The notes below the pieces were generated by a model. The model saw only the letters and a list, made by a program, of their open reading frames with translations. It was not told where the DNA came from and searched no databases. From Streptomyces violens (GTDB lineage: Bacteria > Actinomycetota > Actinomycetes > Streptomycetales > Streptomycetaceae), in contig NZ_JOBH01000021.1 of assembly GCF_000717745.1 (NCBI RefSeq), forward strand, positions 43,964 to 107,963: a stretch of 64,000 bases of DNA. The letters are read 5' to 3'. The first letter of the stretch is position 1; each line of letters starts with the position of its first letter. The position numbers were made by a program, and so were the translations under genes. Below, piece after piece: positions 1 to 9,951 of the stretch.

Positions 1-1
1 G

Positions 2-796
2 CGCACGGTGGACGGCATCGCGATCGCGGACCTGGACGACCGCGCGTTCGCCCGGCTGTCCGGCGAGCTGGACGCCGCCGGGGCCGACGTCGTCTGCGTC
101 GACTCCCGCATCGCCAACTGGGCCCGCCCGATCACCGGCCGCTTCGAGGACGACCTGAACGAACTGCGCATCCTCGCCCGGCGCTGCGCCACCCTGGGCA
201 CCCGGTACATCAGGGTCATGTCCTACCCCAACGCGGGCCTCAGCGATGCCGATTGGGGCCGACGGGCACTATGTCGAATGACCCACCTGGTCCAGGAGGC
301 CGAGCAGCACGGCCTGGTCCTGCTGCACGAGAACTGCAGCGGCTGGGCCGGGATCCGCGCCGACCGGATGCTCGACCTCCTCCAGCACATCGACAGCCCC
401 GCCCTGCGGCTGCTGTTCGACATCGGCAACGGAGTGCCGTACGGCTACGACGCCCGCGCAGTGCTCGATGCCGTCATCGGGCACGTCGCCCACGTACACG
501 TCAAGGACGCCCGCACGAGGGCGGGGGGCCAGGTCGACTACACACTGCCCGGAGAAGGGGAGTCCGGGGTACGGGAGTGTCTGACGGCGCTGCTCCGCCA
601 TGGTTACACCGGTGTCTGGTCGATCGAACCGCACACCCATCTGCGCCCGCACGACGATCACAACGCCACCGACGATGACGGCATCGCGGCGTTCGTCCGC
701 TACGGCCGCGCGCTGGAACGGCTCGTAGAGCTCGTACAGCGGGAGGTCACCGCCGGGCCGGTGGTCGCCGCCGACGACGGGGGTGCCCGTGCCTGA
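2..796 (+). CDS. Sugar phosphate isomerase/epimerase (AP-endonuclease-2-like TIM barrel), 5' partial
   Basis: The frame is open to the left edge, so the N-terminus (first one or two beta-alpha units) is missing; an in-window GTG at 8 is probably internal. The visible 262 residues carry the xylose-isomerase-like barrel hallmarks: ENCSGW with a metal-binding Glu after strand 4, LLFDIGNG, HVHVKDA, and a C-terminal WSIEPH. In this family these residues bind a divalent metal and catalyse aldose/ketose isomerisation or epimerisation of sugars and cyclitols; the substrate cannot be read from the sequence. The stop overlaps the next gene, so it is the first visible gene of a translationally coupled operon with an M20 hydrolase, an Ldh-type dehydrogenase and a Gfo/Idh/MocA dehydrogenase, which suggests catabolism of a modified (possibly N-acylated) sugar acid. 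Confidence 0.85.
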   Translation, partial: RTVDGIAIADLDDRAFARLSGELDAAGADVVCVDSRIANWARPITGRFEDDLNELRILARRCATLGTRYIRVMSYPNAGLSDADWGRRALCRMTHLVQEAEQHGLVLLHENCSGWAGIRADRMLDLLQHIDSPALRLLFDIGNGVPYGYDARAVLDAVIGHVAHVHVKDARTRAGGQVDYTLPGEGESGVRECLTALLRHGYTGVWSIEPHTHLRPHDDHNATDDDGIAAFVRYGRALERLVELVQREVTAGPVVAADDGGARA

Positions 797-2147
797 AAAC
801 GCCCGTCCCGCACGGCTGACCCGGACCGACCGCGAGCTGCTCCTTCACCTGCTCGACACCCCTACGGCCGGTCCGCTGGAAACCGGCGGCGACGGCCTCG
901 CCGTACAGCTCTGGGAGGCGGGCCGGGCGTACGCGGCGGCCGCCGGAACGCTGGGTTTCACAGTGCTGCGCCACGCACCCGCCGACCCGGCGGTGCTGGA
1001 CCGCGACGACGTCCCCGAGACCGTGCGGGAGGCCGCGGCCCGCGAGCCCGGATTCCTGGCGTGTCAGCCCAGCCTCGTACTGCGCCTGGGGCCCCAACTG
1101 CCGCAGTACGCAACGCTGATGCTCAACGTCCACCTCGACACTGTGGCCGGCTGGTGGCCGGCCCGCTTCGACGGCACCCGCTTCAGCGGCCGGGGCGCCA
1201 TCGACGCCAAGGGCCCGGCGGTCGCCCTGCTGGCCGGTATCCGGGCCGCCCGCGCGGCGGAACCGGCCCTGGGCACACGGGTCGGCGTCCTCATCCAGGC
1301 GGTCGCCGGCGAGGAGGGCGGCGCCATGGGGACGTTCGGCACCCGGCCGTTGGTCGAGCAGGGCTTCATCGGCCGGCTGAACCTGTTCTGCGAGCCCACC
1401 GGCCACCGCTACCTGCCCCGTGCCACGGCGTCGATGACGGCCGGGGTGCGTGTCCGGGGCGAGGACGCGGTGGACGACCAGCCGGAGGCCGGTCACAACG
1501 CGACCGTACTGCTGGGACACCTCAGCAGCCATCTGGCCCGCACTCTGCCCCCGAGGATCGCCGACGGCCGGGTGTGCGTGGCAGGCCTGCACACCGGACA
1601 ACGGCACAACCGCGTCTACGGCACCGGACAGTTGCTGCTCAACATCTCCTACGGCTCACCGGCCGCCGGCCGGGCCGCCGAGGCCGCGCTCCAGCAGTCG
1701 CTGCGCGAGGCCCTCGCCGACTTCACCACCCGGGCCGCCGGCACGCCCGACCTCGCCCGGACGGCGGCCGACGCCCAGGCGATCACCTCCCTGCAGTGGT
1801 ACAAGCGCGGCCTGCCCGCCCTGGAGAACCCGGGCCGCACACCATGGGCCGAAGCGCTGCTGGCGGACCACGCGGGACTGACCCGCTGGCCGCCCGACGA
1901 ACCGCCCTTCACCTGCGACGCGATCTGGATGAACGGCGTCCCCGATACATACACCGCCGTACTCGGCCCCGGACATCTGGGCGCCAACCGCGCACACGCC
2001 GACGGCGAGTACGCCGACGCCGCAGAGCTCGACAGGTACGCCGACGACATCGCCCGCGTGCTCATCGGCTTCACCCGCCAGGCCCTCCGGGGCACGGCCG
2101 GTCACGTCATCCAGGACACCGACGCCGAGGAGATCACCATCCCATGA
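783..2147 (+). CDS. M20-family metallohydrolase (ArgE/DapE/ACY1-like deacylase)
   Basis: 454 residues, normal for M20 dizinc hydrolases, which cleave N-acyl or peptide-like amide bonds. Metal-site motifs are in order: HLD (H117, D119), DAKG (D141, bridging Asp) and GEEGG (E177 catalytic base, E178 ligand). The middle of the protein should be the lid/dimerisation domain. The first GTG (783) overlaps the upstream gene by 14 nt; a second GTG at 789, with a G-rich stretch about 5 nt before it, is an equally possible start. The stop overlaps the next ATG (ATGA). In this operon it probably removes an acyl group from the substrate or an intermediate handled by the two dehydrogenases; that role is inference. 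Confidence 0.85.
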   Translation: MPVPENARPARLTRTDRELLLHLLDTPTAGPLETGGDGLAVQLWEAGRAYAAAAGTLGFTVLRHAPADPAVLDRDDVPETVREAAAREPGFLACQPSLVLRLGPQLPQYATLMLNVHLDTVAGWWPARFDGTRFSGRGAIDAKGPAVALLAGIRAARAAEPALGTRVGVLIQAVAGEEGGAMGTFGTRPLVEQGFIGRLNLFCEPTGHRYLPRATASMTAGVRVRGEDAVDDQPEAGHNATVLLGHLSSHLARTLPPRIADGRVCVAGLHTGQRHNRVYGTGQLLLNISYGSPAAGRAAEAALQQSLREALADFTTRAAGTPDLARTAADAQAITSLQWYKRGLPALENPGRTPWAEALLADHAGLTRWPPDEPPFTCDAIWMNGVPDTYTAVLGPGHLGANRAHADGEYADAAELDRYADDIARVLIGFTRQALRGTAGHVIQDTDAEEITIP

Positions 2148-3313
2148 CCCACTCGAGCCACCCCACCACCGACGCCCTCCCGGACAACCCGACCGACGAG
2201 ACCACCGTGCGGGTGCCGTACCAGGACCTCCTCGCCTTCGTGACCGACGTCTTCTGCACCAGGGGCCTGCCGGACGCCCGGGCACGTGCCGCGGCCGAGG
2301 CGTTGTGCCACGGCGATCTCACCGGCTTCACGAGCCATGGCATCACCAACCTCACCCGCCTCTACCTGCCCATGCTCGATTCAGGCCGGTGCGACCCGCG
2401 GGCGCGCCCCCGCGTGCTCGAGGACCGGGGCGCCTCGGTACTCCTCGACGCGCGGCGGGGCCTCGGCCTGTGGGCGGCCTCCGACGCCATGGACCTGGCG
2501 GTCGAGCGGGCCCGCCAGTACGGCGTCGGCATGGTCTCGGTCCGCGGCGCCACCCACTTCGGCTGCGCCGGGTACCACGCCCTGCGCGCCGTCCATCACC
2601 ACATGGTGGGCCTGGTCACCGCCAACTGCGGCTGGCAGCAGCTCACTCGGCCCGTCGGCGGCCGCGCCCCGATGCTCGGTACGAACCCGCTCGCCCTCGC
2701 AGCCCCGGCCGGTGACCACCCGCCGTTCGTCCTGGACATGAGTACCACCGTGGTCCCCACCGGCAAGGTGCGCGAGGCGGCGCGCGCCGGGCGCGAGGTG
2801 CCGGCCGGCTGGCTGGCGGACGACCACGGCGCGCCGGTCACCGACCCGGCCGCCTTCGACCGCGGCGAGGCGCACCTGCGCTGGCTCGGCGGCGACCTTG
2901 ACACCGGCGCGTACAAGGGCTTCGGGCTGGGGCTGTTGGTGGAGATACTCTCCGCGCTCGTTCCGGGAGCGGGCCTCGGCCCACACCCGGAGACCGGGGA
3001 GCAGCCGAACGGCCGTGACGACGACATCGGTTACCTGACACTGGCGATCGCGCCGGGCCGGCTCCGGCCCGAGGCGGATTTCCGCACCGAGGCCACCGGC
3101 ATGTTCGGCGCCCTGCTGGACTGTCCGCCGATCCGCCCCGACGAGCCGGTGCGTTACCCCGGCTGGCCGGAGGACGCCCGCTCCCGCGAACGCCGTGCCA
3201 ACGGTGTGCCCCTCGCGCGGACCCTGTACGAGGAGATGCTCGACCTGGCCCGGACCAGCCACCTCCGCTTCCCGGCACCGATGGCGACCGCCCACGCGGG
3301 AGGCGCGGCATGA
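2144..3313 (+). CDS. Ldh family oxidoreductase (malate/L-lactate dehydrogenase type 2 fold)
   Basis: 389 residues starting at the ATG of an ATGA overlap with the M20 gene; the same frame is open much further upstream but that part is a shadow of the M20 gene. Family features: GDLTGFTSHGI near residue 60 with the catalytic-region His, the RGATHFGCAGYHA segment, GTNPLALAAP, and GAYKGFGLGLLVEILS near the C-terminus. Members (ComC, YlbC, AllD, DpkA) are NAD(P)-dependent reductases of 2-oxo acids, ureidoglycolate or cyclic imines and do not resemble the classical LDH fold. Substrate unknown. Together with the downstream Gfo/Idh/MocA enzyme it gives the cassette two separate redox steps. Confidence 0.88.
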   Translation: MTHSSHPTTDALPDNPTDETTVRVPYQDLLAFVTDVFCTRGLPDARARAAAEALCHGDLTGFTSHGITNLTRLYLPMLDSGRCDPRARPRVLEDRGASVLLDARRGLGLWAASDAMDLAVERARQYGVGMVSVRGATHFGCAGYHALRAVHHHMVGLVTANCGWQQLTRPVGGRAPMLGTNPLALAAPAGDHPPFVLDMSTTVVPTGKVREAARAGREVPAGWLADDHGAPVTDPAAFDRGEAHLRWLGGDLDTGAYKGFGLGLLVEILSALVPGAGLGPHPETGEQPNGRDDDIGYLTLAIAPGRLRPEADFRTEATGMFGALLDCPPIRPDEPVRYPGWPEDARSRERRANGVPLARTLYEEMLDLARTSHLRFPAPMATAHAGGAA

Positions 3314-4266
3314 CCGTACCCCGTATCGGCCTGATCGGCCTCGGTGTCATCTCGCGCTTCTACCTGGCCGCACTGGCCCGCGAGGCGGGCGCTGAGCTGG
3401 CCGCGGTGTGCGACCCGGACGAGACCAGACTCGCCGCCGCACCGCCCGGTGTACCGCGCTACCGGAACCACCACGAGTTGTTGCACCACGCGGACGTGGA
3501 CGCCGTGGTGGTCAACGTCCCCAACGATCTGCACTACCCCGTGTGCCGCGACGCGTTGGCGGCGGGCCGCGCGGTGTGCGTGGAGAAACCACTCACCACG
3601 AAGCCGAGCGACGCACGCCACCTCGCACGGCTCGCCCTCGACGCCGGCGTACCACTGTTCACCTCCTTCCACCGGCGCTACAACACCGAGGTGAACGCCC
3701 TCCTCGACCGGCTCCCCTCCCACCCACCGATCACCTCTCTGACGGTGCGTTATGAGGAGATGATCGAAGAACACGCCGGCCAGGACCGTTGGTACCTCGA
3801 CCCCGACCGTTGCGGGGGCGGCTGCGTCGCCGACAACGGACCCAACGCCTTCGACCTGGTACGCCTGTTCCTCGGCGACACCCACGTCACCGAGGCCGCC
3901 GTACGCCGCGACGCACACGGCGTGGACCGGCAGGCGTCCGTACGGCTGGCCGCCGCGTCCGGCGCGGTGGCACGGGTCGAACTCGACTGGTCCTACCCGG
4001 GGGAGCGCAAGACGATCGAGGTGCGGCTGGCGGATGGCACCGTCGACAGCGCCGACATGCTCGCGGGCCACCCCGAATTCAAGGGCTCGCTGTGGCACGA
4101 GTACGTGGGCGTACTGCGCGACTTCACCGATGTACTGGCCGGGCGTCGCACCGCCGGTCATCCCCCTGGCCCGGACGGCCTCGCCGCCCTGGAGCTGGTG
4201 GCCGACACCTACGCACACGAACGCGCCGACCGCACCCGCTCAGGACAGGAGGCAGCCCGCCCATGA
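3310..4266 (+). CDS. Gfo/Idh/MocA family oxidoreductase
   Basis: 318 residues. N-terminal Rossmann fold with GLIGLGVISRFYL, then the diagnostic EKP motif in VEKPLTTKPSDA near residue 95, followed by the C-terminal alpha/beta substrate domain. The family oxidises or reduces a hydroxyl or aldehyde of sugars and cyclitols with NAD(P). The start is fixed by an ATGA overlap with the Ldh-type gene and the stop overlaps the next ATG, so all five genes of the cassette are translationally coupled. The exact substrate is not recognisable. Confidence 0.87.
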   Translation: MTVPRIGLIGLGVISRFYLAALAREAGAELAAVCDPDETRLAAAPPGVPRYRNHHELLHHADVDAVVVNVPNDLHYPVCRDALAAGRAVCVEKPLTTKPSDARHLARLALDAGVPLFTSFHRRYNTEVNALLDRLPSHPPITSLTVRYEEMIEEHAGQDRWYLDPDRCGGGCVADNGPNAFDLVRLFLGDTHVTEAAVRRDAHGVDRQASVRLAAASGAVARVELDWSYPGERKTIEVRLADGTVDSADMLAGHPEFKGSLWHEYVGVLRDFTDVLAGRRTAGHPPGPDGLAALELVADTYAHERADRTRSGQEAARP

Positions 4267-4670
4267 CACCAGGAGAGGACGGGCCCAAGCGCGCGGTCCA
4301 CGGGCAGCTGGTGAAGATCCTCACCCACCGGCGGGAGGACCGGGGCATGACCCTGGAGCCGTTCGCCGGCCGGTGCGTCCGCCGTGGCGAGGTGCATGAA
4401 CTGGTGACCACCGATCACACCGAAACGGCCGCCGGGGCCCGCATCGACCGGGTCGGATTCCTGGGCTTCCTGGAGATCGGCTGCGCCGGCGTCATCGACC
4501 GCGGCGACGAGGTCTGGACGGAAGGCCGCCGCATCGGAACGGTCCTGGGCTTCGACGCCTGCCACTTCCCGAACCACTACAACATCCTGATCCACACCTC
4601 CGACCTCCGCACGGGCCCGCAACTGGGACTCGCACCGGAAATGGAGGTGCGCTTCACACAACAGGGCTGA
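4263..4670 (+). CDS. Small conserved protein, DUF6917-like
   Basis: 135 residues, ATGA-coupled to the preceding dehydrogenase. No signal peptide or membrane segment. I recognise the pattern GFLEIGCAGVIDRGD, the H-F-P-N-H-Y-N-I-L block and an LGLAPEMEVRF end as resembling proteins labelled DUF6917; this rests on memory. The protein looks like a compact beta-rich fold with several conserved His, Asp and Cys residues. Biochemical role unknown; its fixed place as the last gene of a catabolic cassette suggests either an auxiliary protein or a small enzyme acting on the final product. Transcription should end at the hairpin at 4692-4728. Confidence 0.6.
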   Translation: MTPGEDGPKRAVHGQLVKILTHRREDRGMTLEPFAGRCVRRGEVHELVTTDHTETAAGARIDRVGFLGFLEIGCAGVIDRGDEVWTEGRRIGTVLGFDACHFPNHYNILIHTSDLRTGPQLGLAPEMEVRFTQQG

Positions 4671-4691
4671 GGGGGAGTGCGACCGGAAATG

Positions 4692-4728
4692 CCCGGGGCC
4701 CGGTGGATGACATCCACCGGGCCCCGGG
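4692..4728. terminator. Bidirectional GC-rich hairpin terminator
   Basis: Perfect inverted repeat: an 18-nt arm CCCGGGGCCCGGTGGATG at 4692-4709, one central base, and the exact complement at 4711-4728. It lies 22 nt after the five-gene operon and 6 nt beyond the 3' end of the minus-strand tRNA-fMet, so it can end transcription from both sides. There is no T tract, as usual in Streptomyces. Confidence 0.85.
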
Positions 4729-4734
4729 AATCAG

Positions 4735-4808
4735 TAGCGGGGACAGGATTTGAACCTGCGACCTCTGGGTTATGAGCCCAGCGAGCTACCGAGCTGCTCC
4801 ACCCCGCG
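4735..4808 (-). tRNA. tRNA-fMet (CAT), initiator
   Basis: The complement folds as a 74-nt cloverleaf with anticodon CAT. Initiator hallmarks are present: an unpaired C1-T72 end instead of a Watson-Crick pair, three consecutive G-C pairs in the anticodon stem (GGG/CCC around CTCATAA), and the TTCAAAT T-loop. The 3' CCA is not encoded (A73 is followed by CTGA). Confidence 0.93.
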
Positions 4809-4911
4809 TCGACAACCGCAACACTACGCGTCCCGAGCCCACACGCCTAATCGGCAGCCTCCCGCGCCTCGGCCCGATGCATAAAGCCCCGCCCTGCTTT
4901 GCGGACACGGC

Positions 4912-5706
4912 CTAGCCCGCCGGCAGCATCGCGGCCGCCACCACCGCGAGCAGTGCGATGTAGGACCACGCGTGGATGCGGTCCGGTATCCGCGGTGGGC
5001 GTCGGCGCAGTAGCGCGATCACCGGCAGGGCGCCCTGCAGCAGTGCGGCGGCGGCGCCGGGGTCGACGAGGCCCACCAGGTGTACCTGCGCGTCCGCGCC
5101 GGCCGGGAGCGCGTAGCCGCCCAGGGAGATCATGGCGGTTGGGAGTGCGATGGCGAGGGTGAGGGGGTTGGCCAGCGCGGTCGCCACATGCATCGTGTGC
5201 CCGGCCCGCCGCATCGCGGGGACGGTCAGGACGCTGCCGCCCACGCCGAGGAAGGCGGCGACCGCGCCGACGGGCGCGCCGAAGGCGGCCGGCAGCGGCC
5301 GCGGCGCGTCGGAGGGCGCCTCGATCCGTGTGCGTGGGCGGAGAAAGCCGGGGCGCAGAAGCAGATCGACGATGGTCAGAGTGACGTACGCGATGAATGC
5401 CCAGCGGGCCAGCGCGGGCGGGGCGACGCGCGTGGCGAGCGCACCGGCCGCGGCGCCGGCCGCCAGCAGGAGAAGGAGCGTGCCGCTGCCGCGCAGCGCG
5501 ACGAGCACCCGCCGCGGCGTGACCGCGGTCGCGAATCCAGCGTTCACCACCATCACCAGGGCCGAGGTGGCCGTAGCGACCCGCATCGCGTCCGCGCCGA
5601 GCGCGGCATCCGCCCACACCACCACCGGGACCGCGACGAACCCGCCGCCGAACCCGAACAACACGGTCGTCACCCCGGTGAGGAGCCCGATCCCGATCAA
5701 TGCCAT
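4912..5706 (-). CDS. Sulfite exporter TauE/SafE family membrane protein
   Basis: 264 residues, nearly all hydrophobic segments (about 7-8 helices) arranged as two related halves, each beginning with a glycine-rich re-entrant motif: GFGGGFVAVP in the N-terminal half and FLGVGGSVLTVPA in the C-terminal half, the signature of the TauE/SafE (DUF81) family. These transporters export sulfite, sulfoacetate or other small organic anions. The ATG at 5706 places the start at the first helix; a GTG three codons upstream (5715) is possible. It is divergent from an AraC-type regulator 103 bp away, the likely local controller. Confidence 0.85.
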   Translation of the reverse strand: MALIGIGLLTGVTTVLFGFGGGFVAVPVVVWADAALGADAMRVATATSALVMVVNAGFATAVTPRRVLVALRGSGTLLLLLAAGAAAGALATRVAPPALARWAFIAYVTLTIVDLLLRPGFLRPRTRIEAPSDAPRPLPAAFGAPVGAVAAFLGVGGSVLTVPAMRRAGHTMHVATALANPLTLAIALPTAMISLGGYALPAGADAQVHLVGLVDPGAAAALLQGALPVIALLRRRPPRIPDRIHAWSYIALLAVVAAAMLPAG

Positions 5707-5808
5707 AACGTCCACAGGATCCAGTCCACCAGCCCGGCCGGTCTTCCCGCATGCGAAAGTCGGCTCCCTTCTTTCGCGCCTCAGCCAGTGGGCCCGTACG
5801 GTGGCCGG

Positions 5809-6594
5809 GTGAAGAACGTGCCCTTGGATACCGTCGACCACGTCGACCGGGCCGTCCTGCCGATCGGCACCGACTACCCGTCCGGCCACGTACTGGACTG
5901 GCACGAGCACCGGCGCGCGCAGTTCCTCTACGGCGCCACCGGGGTCATGGTCGTCGACACCGACGCGGGAAGCTGGACCGTGCCGCCCGAGCGTGCCGTC
6001 CTGATTCCCGCCGCCACCCCGCACCGGGTCCGCATGCTGGGGGTGAGCACCCGCAGCCTGTACATCGAGCCGGACGCCGTCCCCTGGTGGCCCGCCACCT
6101 GTACCGTCGTGGACGTACCGCCGCTGCTGCGCGAACTCCTCCTGGCAGCCGTCGAGTTCGAGGCCGAGTACGGCCTCTCCGGGCGGGAGGGACACATCGC
6201 CGCGCTCCTCCTGCACGAGATCGCCGCGCGCACCCCCCTCCCGTTCCATGTCGGGATTCCCGCCTCGGCCGATCTCGCGGCGCTCTGCCGCGCGTATCTG
6301 GCCGCCCCGGACGCCGGTGTCACCAACGCCACGTGGGCCGCGCGGACGGCGATGAGCGAGCGGGCCTTCACCCGGCGCTTCCGCGCGGAGACCGGCGACA
6401 GCCCGGCCGTCTGGCGGGGCCGCGCCCGGCTGCTCGCGGCCGTACCGATGCTGCGCACCGCGCCGGTCACCGAGGTCGCCGGCCGGCTCGGCTACGCCTC
6501 GCCCGCCGCCTTCACCGCCGCCTTCACCCGCGCCTTCGGCACACCCCCGTCCCGCTTCACCACGAGCGTCCCTCCGCGGGCCTCCGATACCTGA
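5809..6594 (+). CDS. AraC family transcriptional regulator with cupin sensor domain
   Basis: 261 residues from GTG 5809. The N-terminal part has a cupin-like block beginning near residue 25 (HVLDWHEHRRAQFLYGATG, then PERAVLIPAATPHRVRM), matching AraC-type ligand domains. The C-terminal ~100 residues hold two helix-turn-helix units: SERAFTRRFRAETG and VTEVAGRLGYASPAAFTAAF followed by FGTPPSRF, the classic end of an AraC DNA-binding domain. The reading frame extends far upstream only because it lies opposite the exporter gene. Likely regulator of the divergent TauE/SafE gene. Confidence 0.88.
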   Translation: MKNVPLDTVDHVDRAVLPIGTDYPSGHVLDWHEHRRAQFLYGATGVMVVDTDAGSWTVPPERAVLIPAATPHRVRMLGVSTRSLYIEPDAVPWWPATCTVVDVPPLLRELLLAAVEFEAEYGLSGREGHIAALLLHEIAARTPLPFHVGIPASADLAALCRAYLAAPDAGVTNATWAARTAMSERAFTRRFRAETGDSPAVWRGRARLLAAVPMLRTAPVTEVAGRLGYASPAAFTAAFTRAFGTPPSRFTTSVPPRASDT

Positions 6595-6609
6595 CCGATC
6601 CGGCCGCGC

Positions 6610-8166
<1,557 letters not shown>

Positions 8167-8180
8167 TTATACGTTGTATA

Positions 8181-8208
8181 TGGCAAGGAGTGGGCAACCT
8201 CCTTGCCA
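8181..8208. terminator. Hairpin between the rox promoter and the DAO-type gene
   Basis: TGGCAAGGAG (8181-8190) pairs perfectly with CTCCTTGCCA (8199-8208) over an 8-nt loop and is followed on the plus strand by a T-rich TTGTCTTTT. It is 57 bp beyond the stop of the minus-strand oxidase at 8265 and would insulate rox from it. Confidence 0.6.
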
Positions 8209-8264
8209 TTGTCTTTTGTAGACGGTGAACGCGCTGTTGTAGACGGTGAGTGCGCTCTCCCCGG

Positions 8265-9398
8265 TCAGCGGAAGCGGCCGGGCCGGAACGCCGCGAGCAG
8301 CGGGCTGCGTTCCCCGGTGGTGATCTCCTCGGCCAGCAGCTCGCCGGCGATCAGGGCGAGGGTCGCGCCGCTGTGGGTGAAGGCCACGAACAGCCCTGCC
8401 ACCTCGTCGAGTTCACCGAGTACCGGCTCGCCGTCCCCCGGGATCGGCTTGCGGCCCACGCCGAAGGAATCCAGTTCCAGGGGCGGATGGCCGGCAAGGA
8501 CGGCCGACGCCTCGCGCAGCAGCTTCTCCACCGTGGCGTCCTTGACCTCATAGCTGCCGTCCGCATGGGCGACCACCTCGCGCGCCGTGGCGTCGGAGTC
8601 CATCACCAGCGCACCGTCCGGAGTGGGCCGCAGCGCCACGCGCGGGGTGTTCAGCGTGGCGCGCAGGGCCGTGCCGAGGGGCTTGGTGCGTACGAGCAGC
8701 GCCTTTGACGTCGCGTCCGGGATCTCCACGCCGTACTGCCGTACCGTGCCCGGTACGTCGGCCCCCGTTGCCAGCACGACCGTGTCGACGTCGATGCGCT
8801 CACCGGCCCCCGTCCGTACGGCGGCCGCGCGGTCCCCCTCGATCACGACGGAGGCGGGTCCGGCGCCGGTGAGGATCCGGCCGCCGGCCGCGGTGAGGTC
8901 GTCGGCGAGCTGCCGGACGAGCGGGACGAGGTCCACCCATCCCTCACCCGGGTTGAAGATCGCGCCCTTGTCGGGGATCGCGTCCGGGTCCACCCCGGGC
9001 GTCCACCGGGCGACTTCGTCGCGGGTCAGCCACTCGGCGTCGTATCCGTTGTGCCGCATGTGCGCGAACGCCGCCCGGTGCGACTCGGCCGCGCCGGGCG
9101 CCGCCCAGGTCAGCCCGCCGTCGAACTTCAGGTAGTCGGAGGAGGGGACGCGGGTGGCGAACGTGCGGTACCGGTCCATGCCGAGCAGCCGGAGCCGGTG
9201 GTACGCCTCGGAGCGCTTGCCGCCGAAGGAGTTGAGCCAGGACAGCGAGCGGCCCGACGCCCCGTCGGCCAGTTCGCCCTCGGTGACCAGGACGACGTCC
9301 GCACCGCGGCGGGCGAGTTGCGCAGCGGTCGACACCCCGATGACACCACCGCCCAGAACGGCAACGCGGGGACGAGAAAAGGCGGGAGAGGGGCGCAT
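8265..9398 (-). CDS. NAD(P)/FAD-dependent oxidoreductase, DAO family (DadA-like)
   Basis: 377 residues from ATG 9398, chosen because GAAAGG lies 9 nt upstream and because an upstream extension would run into the operator. N-terminal dinucleotide-binding motif VLGGGVIGVSTAAQLARRGADVVLV, a GASGRSLSWLNSFGGK segment, and a C-terminal GLFVAFTHSGATLALIAGELL (the DAO flavin-binding end). The family oxidises D-amino acids, glycine, sarcosine or related secondary amines to imines, donating electrons to O2 or the respiratory chain. Substrate unknown. It stands alone behind a twin palindromic operator (9416-9456), suggesting specific induction by its substrate. Confidence 0.85.
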   Translation of the reverse strand: MRPSPAFSRPRVAVLGGGVIGVSTAAQLARRGADVVLVTEGELADGASGRSLSWLNSFGGKRSEAYHRLRLLGMDRYRTFATRVPSSDYLKFDGGLTWAAPGAAESHRAAFAHMRHNGYDAEWLTRDEVARWTPGVDPDAIPDKGAIFNPGEGWVDLVPLVRQLADDLTAAGGRILTGAGPASVVIEGDRAAAVRTGAGERIDVDTVVLATGADVPGTVRQYGVEIPDATSKALLVRTKPLGTALRATLNTPRVALRPTPDGALVMDSDATAREVVAHADGSYEVKDATVEKLLREASAVLAGHPPLELDSFGVGRKPIPGDGEPVLGELDEVAGLFVAFTHSGATLALIAGELLAEEITTGERSPLLAAFRPGRFR

Positions 9399-9415
9399 AG
9401 AAGTACCTTTCGACA

Positions 9416-9456
9416 GTGAGAACGTTCCCACGCTCAGACTGTGGGAACGTTCTCAC
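9416..9456. promoter_or_regulatory. Twin LacI/GalR-type operator, perfect 16-bp inverted repeat
   Basis: GTGAGAACGTTCCCAC (9416-9431) and its exact reverse complement (9441-9456), 9 bp apart. Each arm also holds its own near-palindrome with a central AACGTT, the CG-centred pattern typical of LacI-family sites, so there are two operators about 25 bp centre to centre. They cover the promoter of the oxidase, 18 bp upstream of its ATG. No LacI-family gene is in the window. Confidence 0.75.
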
Positions 9457-9482
9457 GACGCCTTGGGAGCGTCAAGACGCGA

Positions 9483-9522
9483 CGGCCCGGCGGCCGCTCT
9501 CGAGGAGCGGGCCGCCGGGCCG
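9483..9522. terminator. Hairpin terminator of the csbD-like gene
   Basis: CGGCCCGGCGGCC (9483-9495) pairs with GGCCGCCGGGCCG (9510-9522), extended by GCTC/GAGC around a TCGAG loop with one bulged G. It is 15 bp past the CsbD stop on the minus strand. Confidence 0.75.
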
Positions 9523-9537
9523 CGCGGGTGGTGCCGG

Positions 9538-9732
9538 TCAGGTTTCGTCGCGGTCCGTCAGGGAGTCCTTGATCCCCCGGCTCTGGCCCTTGGCGTCGTC
9601 CATGGCGTTCTTCGCCTTGCCCTTGGCCTCGTCGGCGCGGCCCTCGCCCTTCGTCCGGCTGTCGCCGGTGGCCTTGCCGGCCATCCGCTTGGCCTTGCCC
9701 TTGAGCTTGTCCATGGCGCCCTTGTCACCCAT
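9538..9732 (-). CDS. CsbD family general-stress protein
   Basis: 64 residues, Lys/Ala/Gly/Asp-rich with no aromatic residues. The pattern DKLKGKAKRMAGKATGD, then GRADEAKGKAKNAMDDAK, is the CsbD repeat seen in small hydrophilic stress proteins of bacteria. The start at 9732 has AAGGAG about 8 nt upstream. The family is controlled by general stress sigma factors in Bacillus; function at the molecular level is unknown (intrinsically disordered, possibly membrane- or DNA-protective). Confidence 0.85.
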   Translation of the reverse strand: MGDKGAMDKLKGKAKRMAGKATGDSRTKGEGRADEAKGKAKNAMDDAKGQSRGIKDSLTDRDET

Positions 9733-9951
9733 GCCGGAACTCCTTCGTCTCGTTCGGCGGGACGGCAACCACGCTGCCCCACCCCTCGCCGGCCCGCACC
9801 CGGAGAGGGCCGGGCCGGTGCGGTCACCGGCGGCTGGACTCGTGCAACCCACCCCCATCTGGTCCTGTCCCGCCGGTCGTCCAGCGGGCAGCATGTCGGA
9901 AATTCCATACCGATCAGCAGGCGCCGGCCTGCGTCAGGTGGTGACCGCTCG

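Noticed and set aside
1061..2143. Long open frame leading into the Ldh-type gene
   Set aside because: Arg/Pro/Gly-rich shadow of the M20 gene; the ATGA at 2144 is the coupled start.
5080..5808. N-terminal extension of the AraC regulator
   Set aside because: Lies opposite the TauE/SafE gene and has shadow composition; GTG 5809 is the first start outside it.
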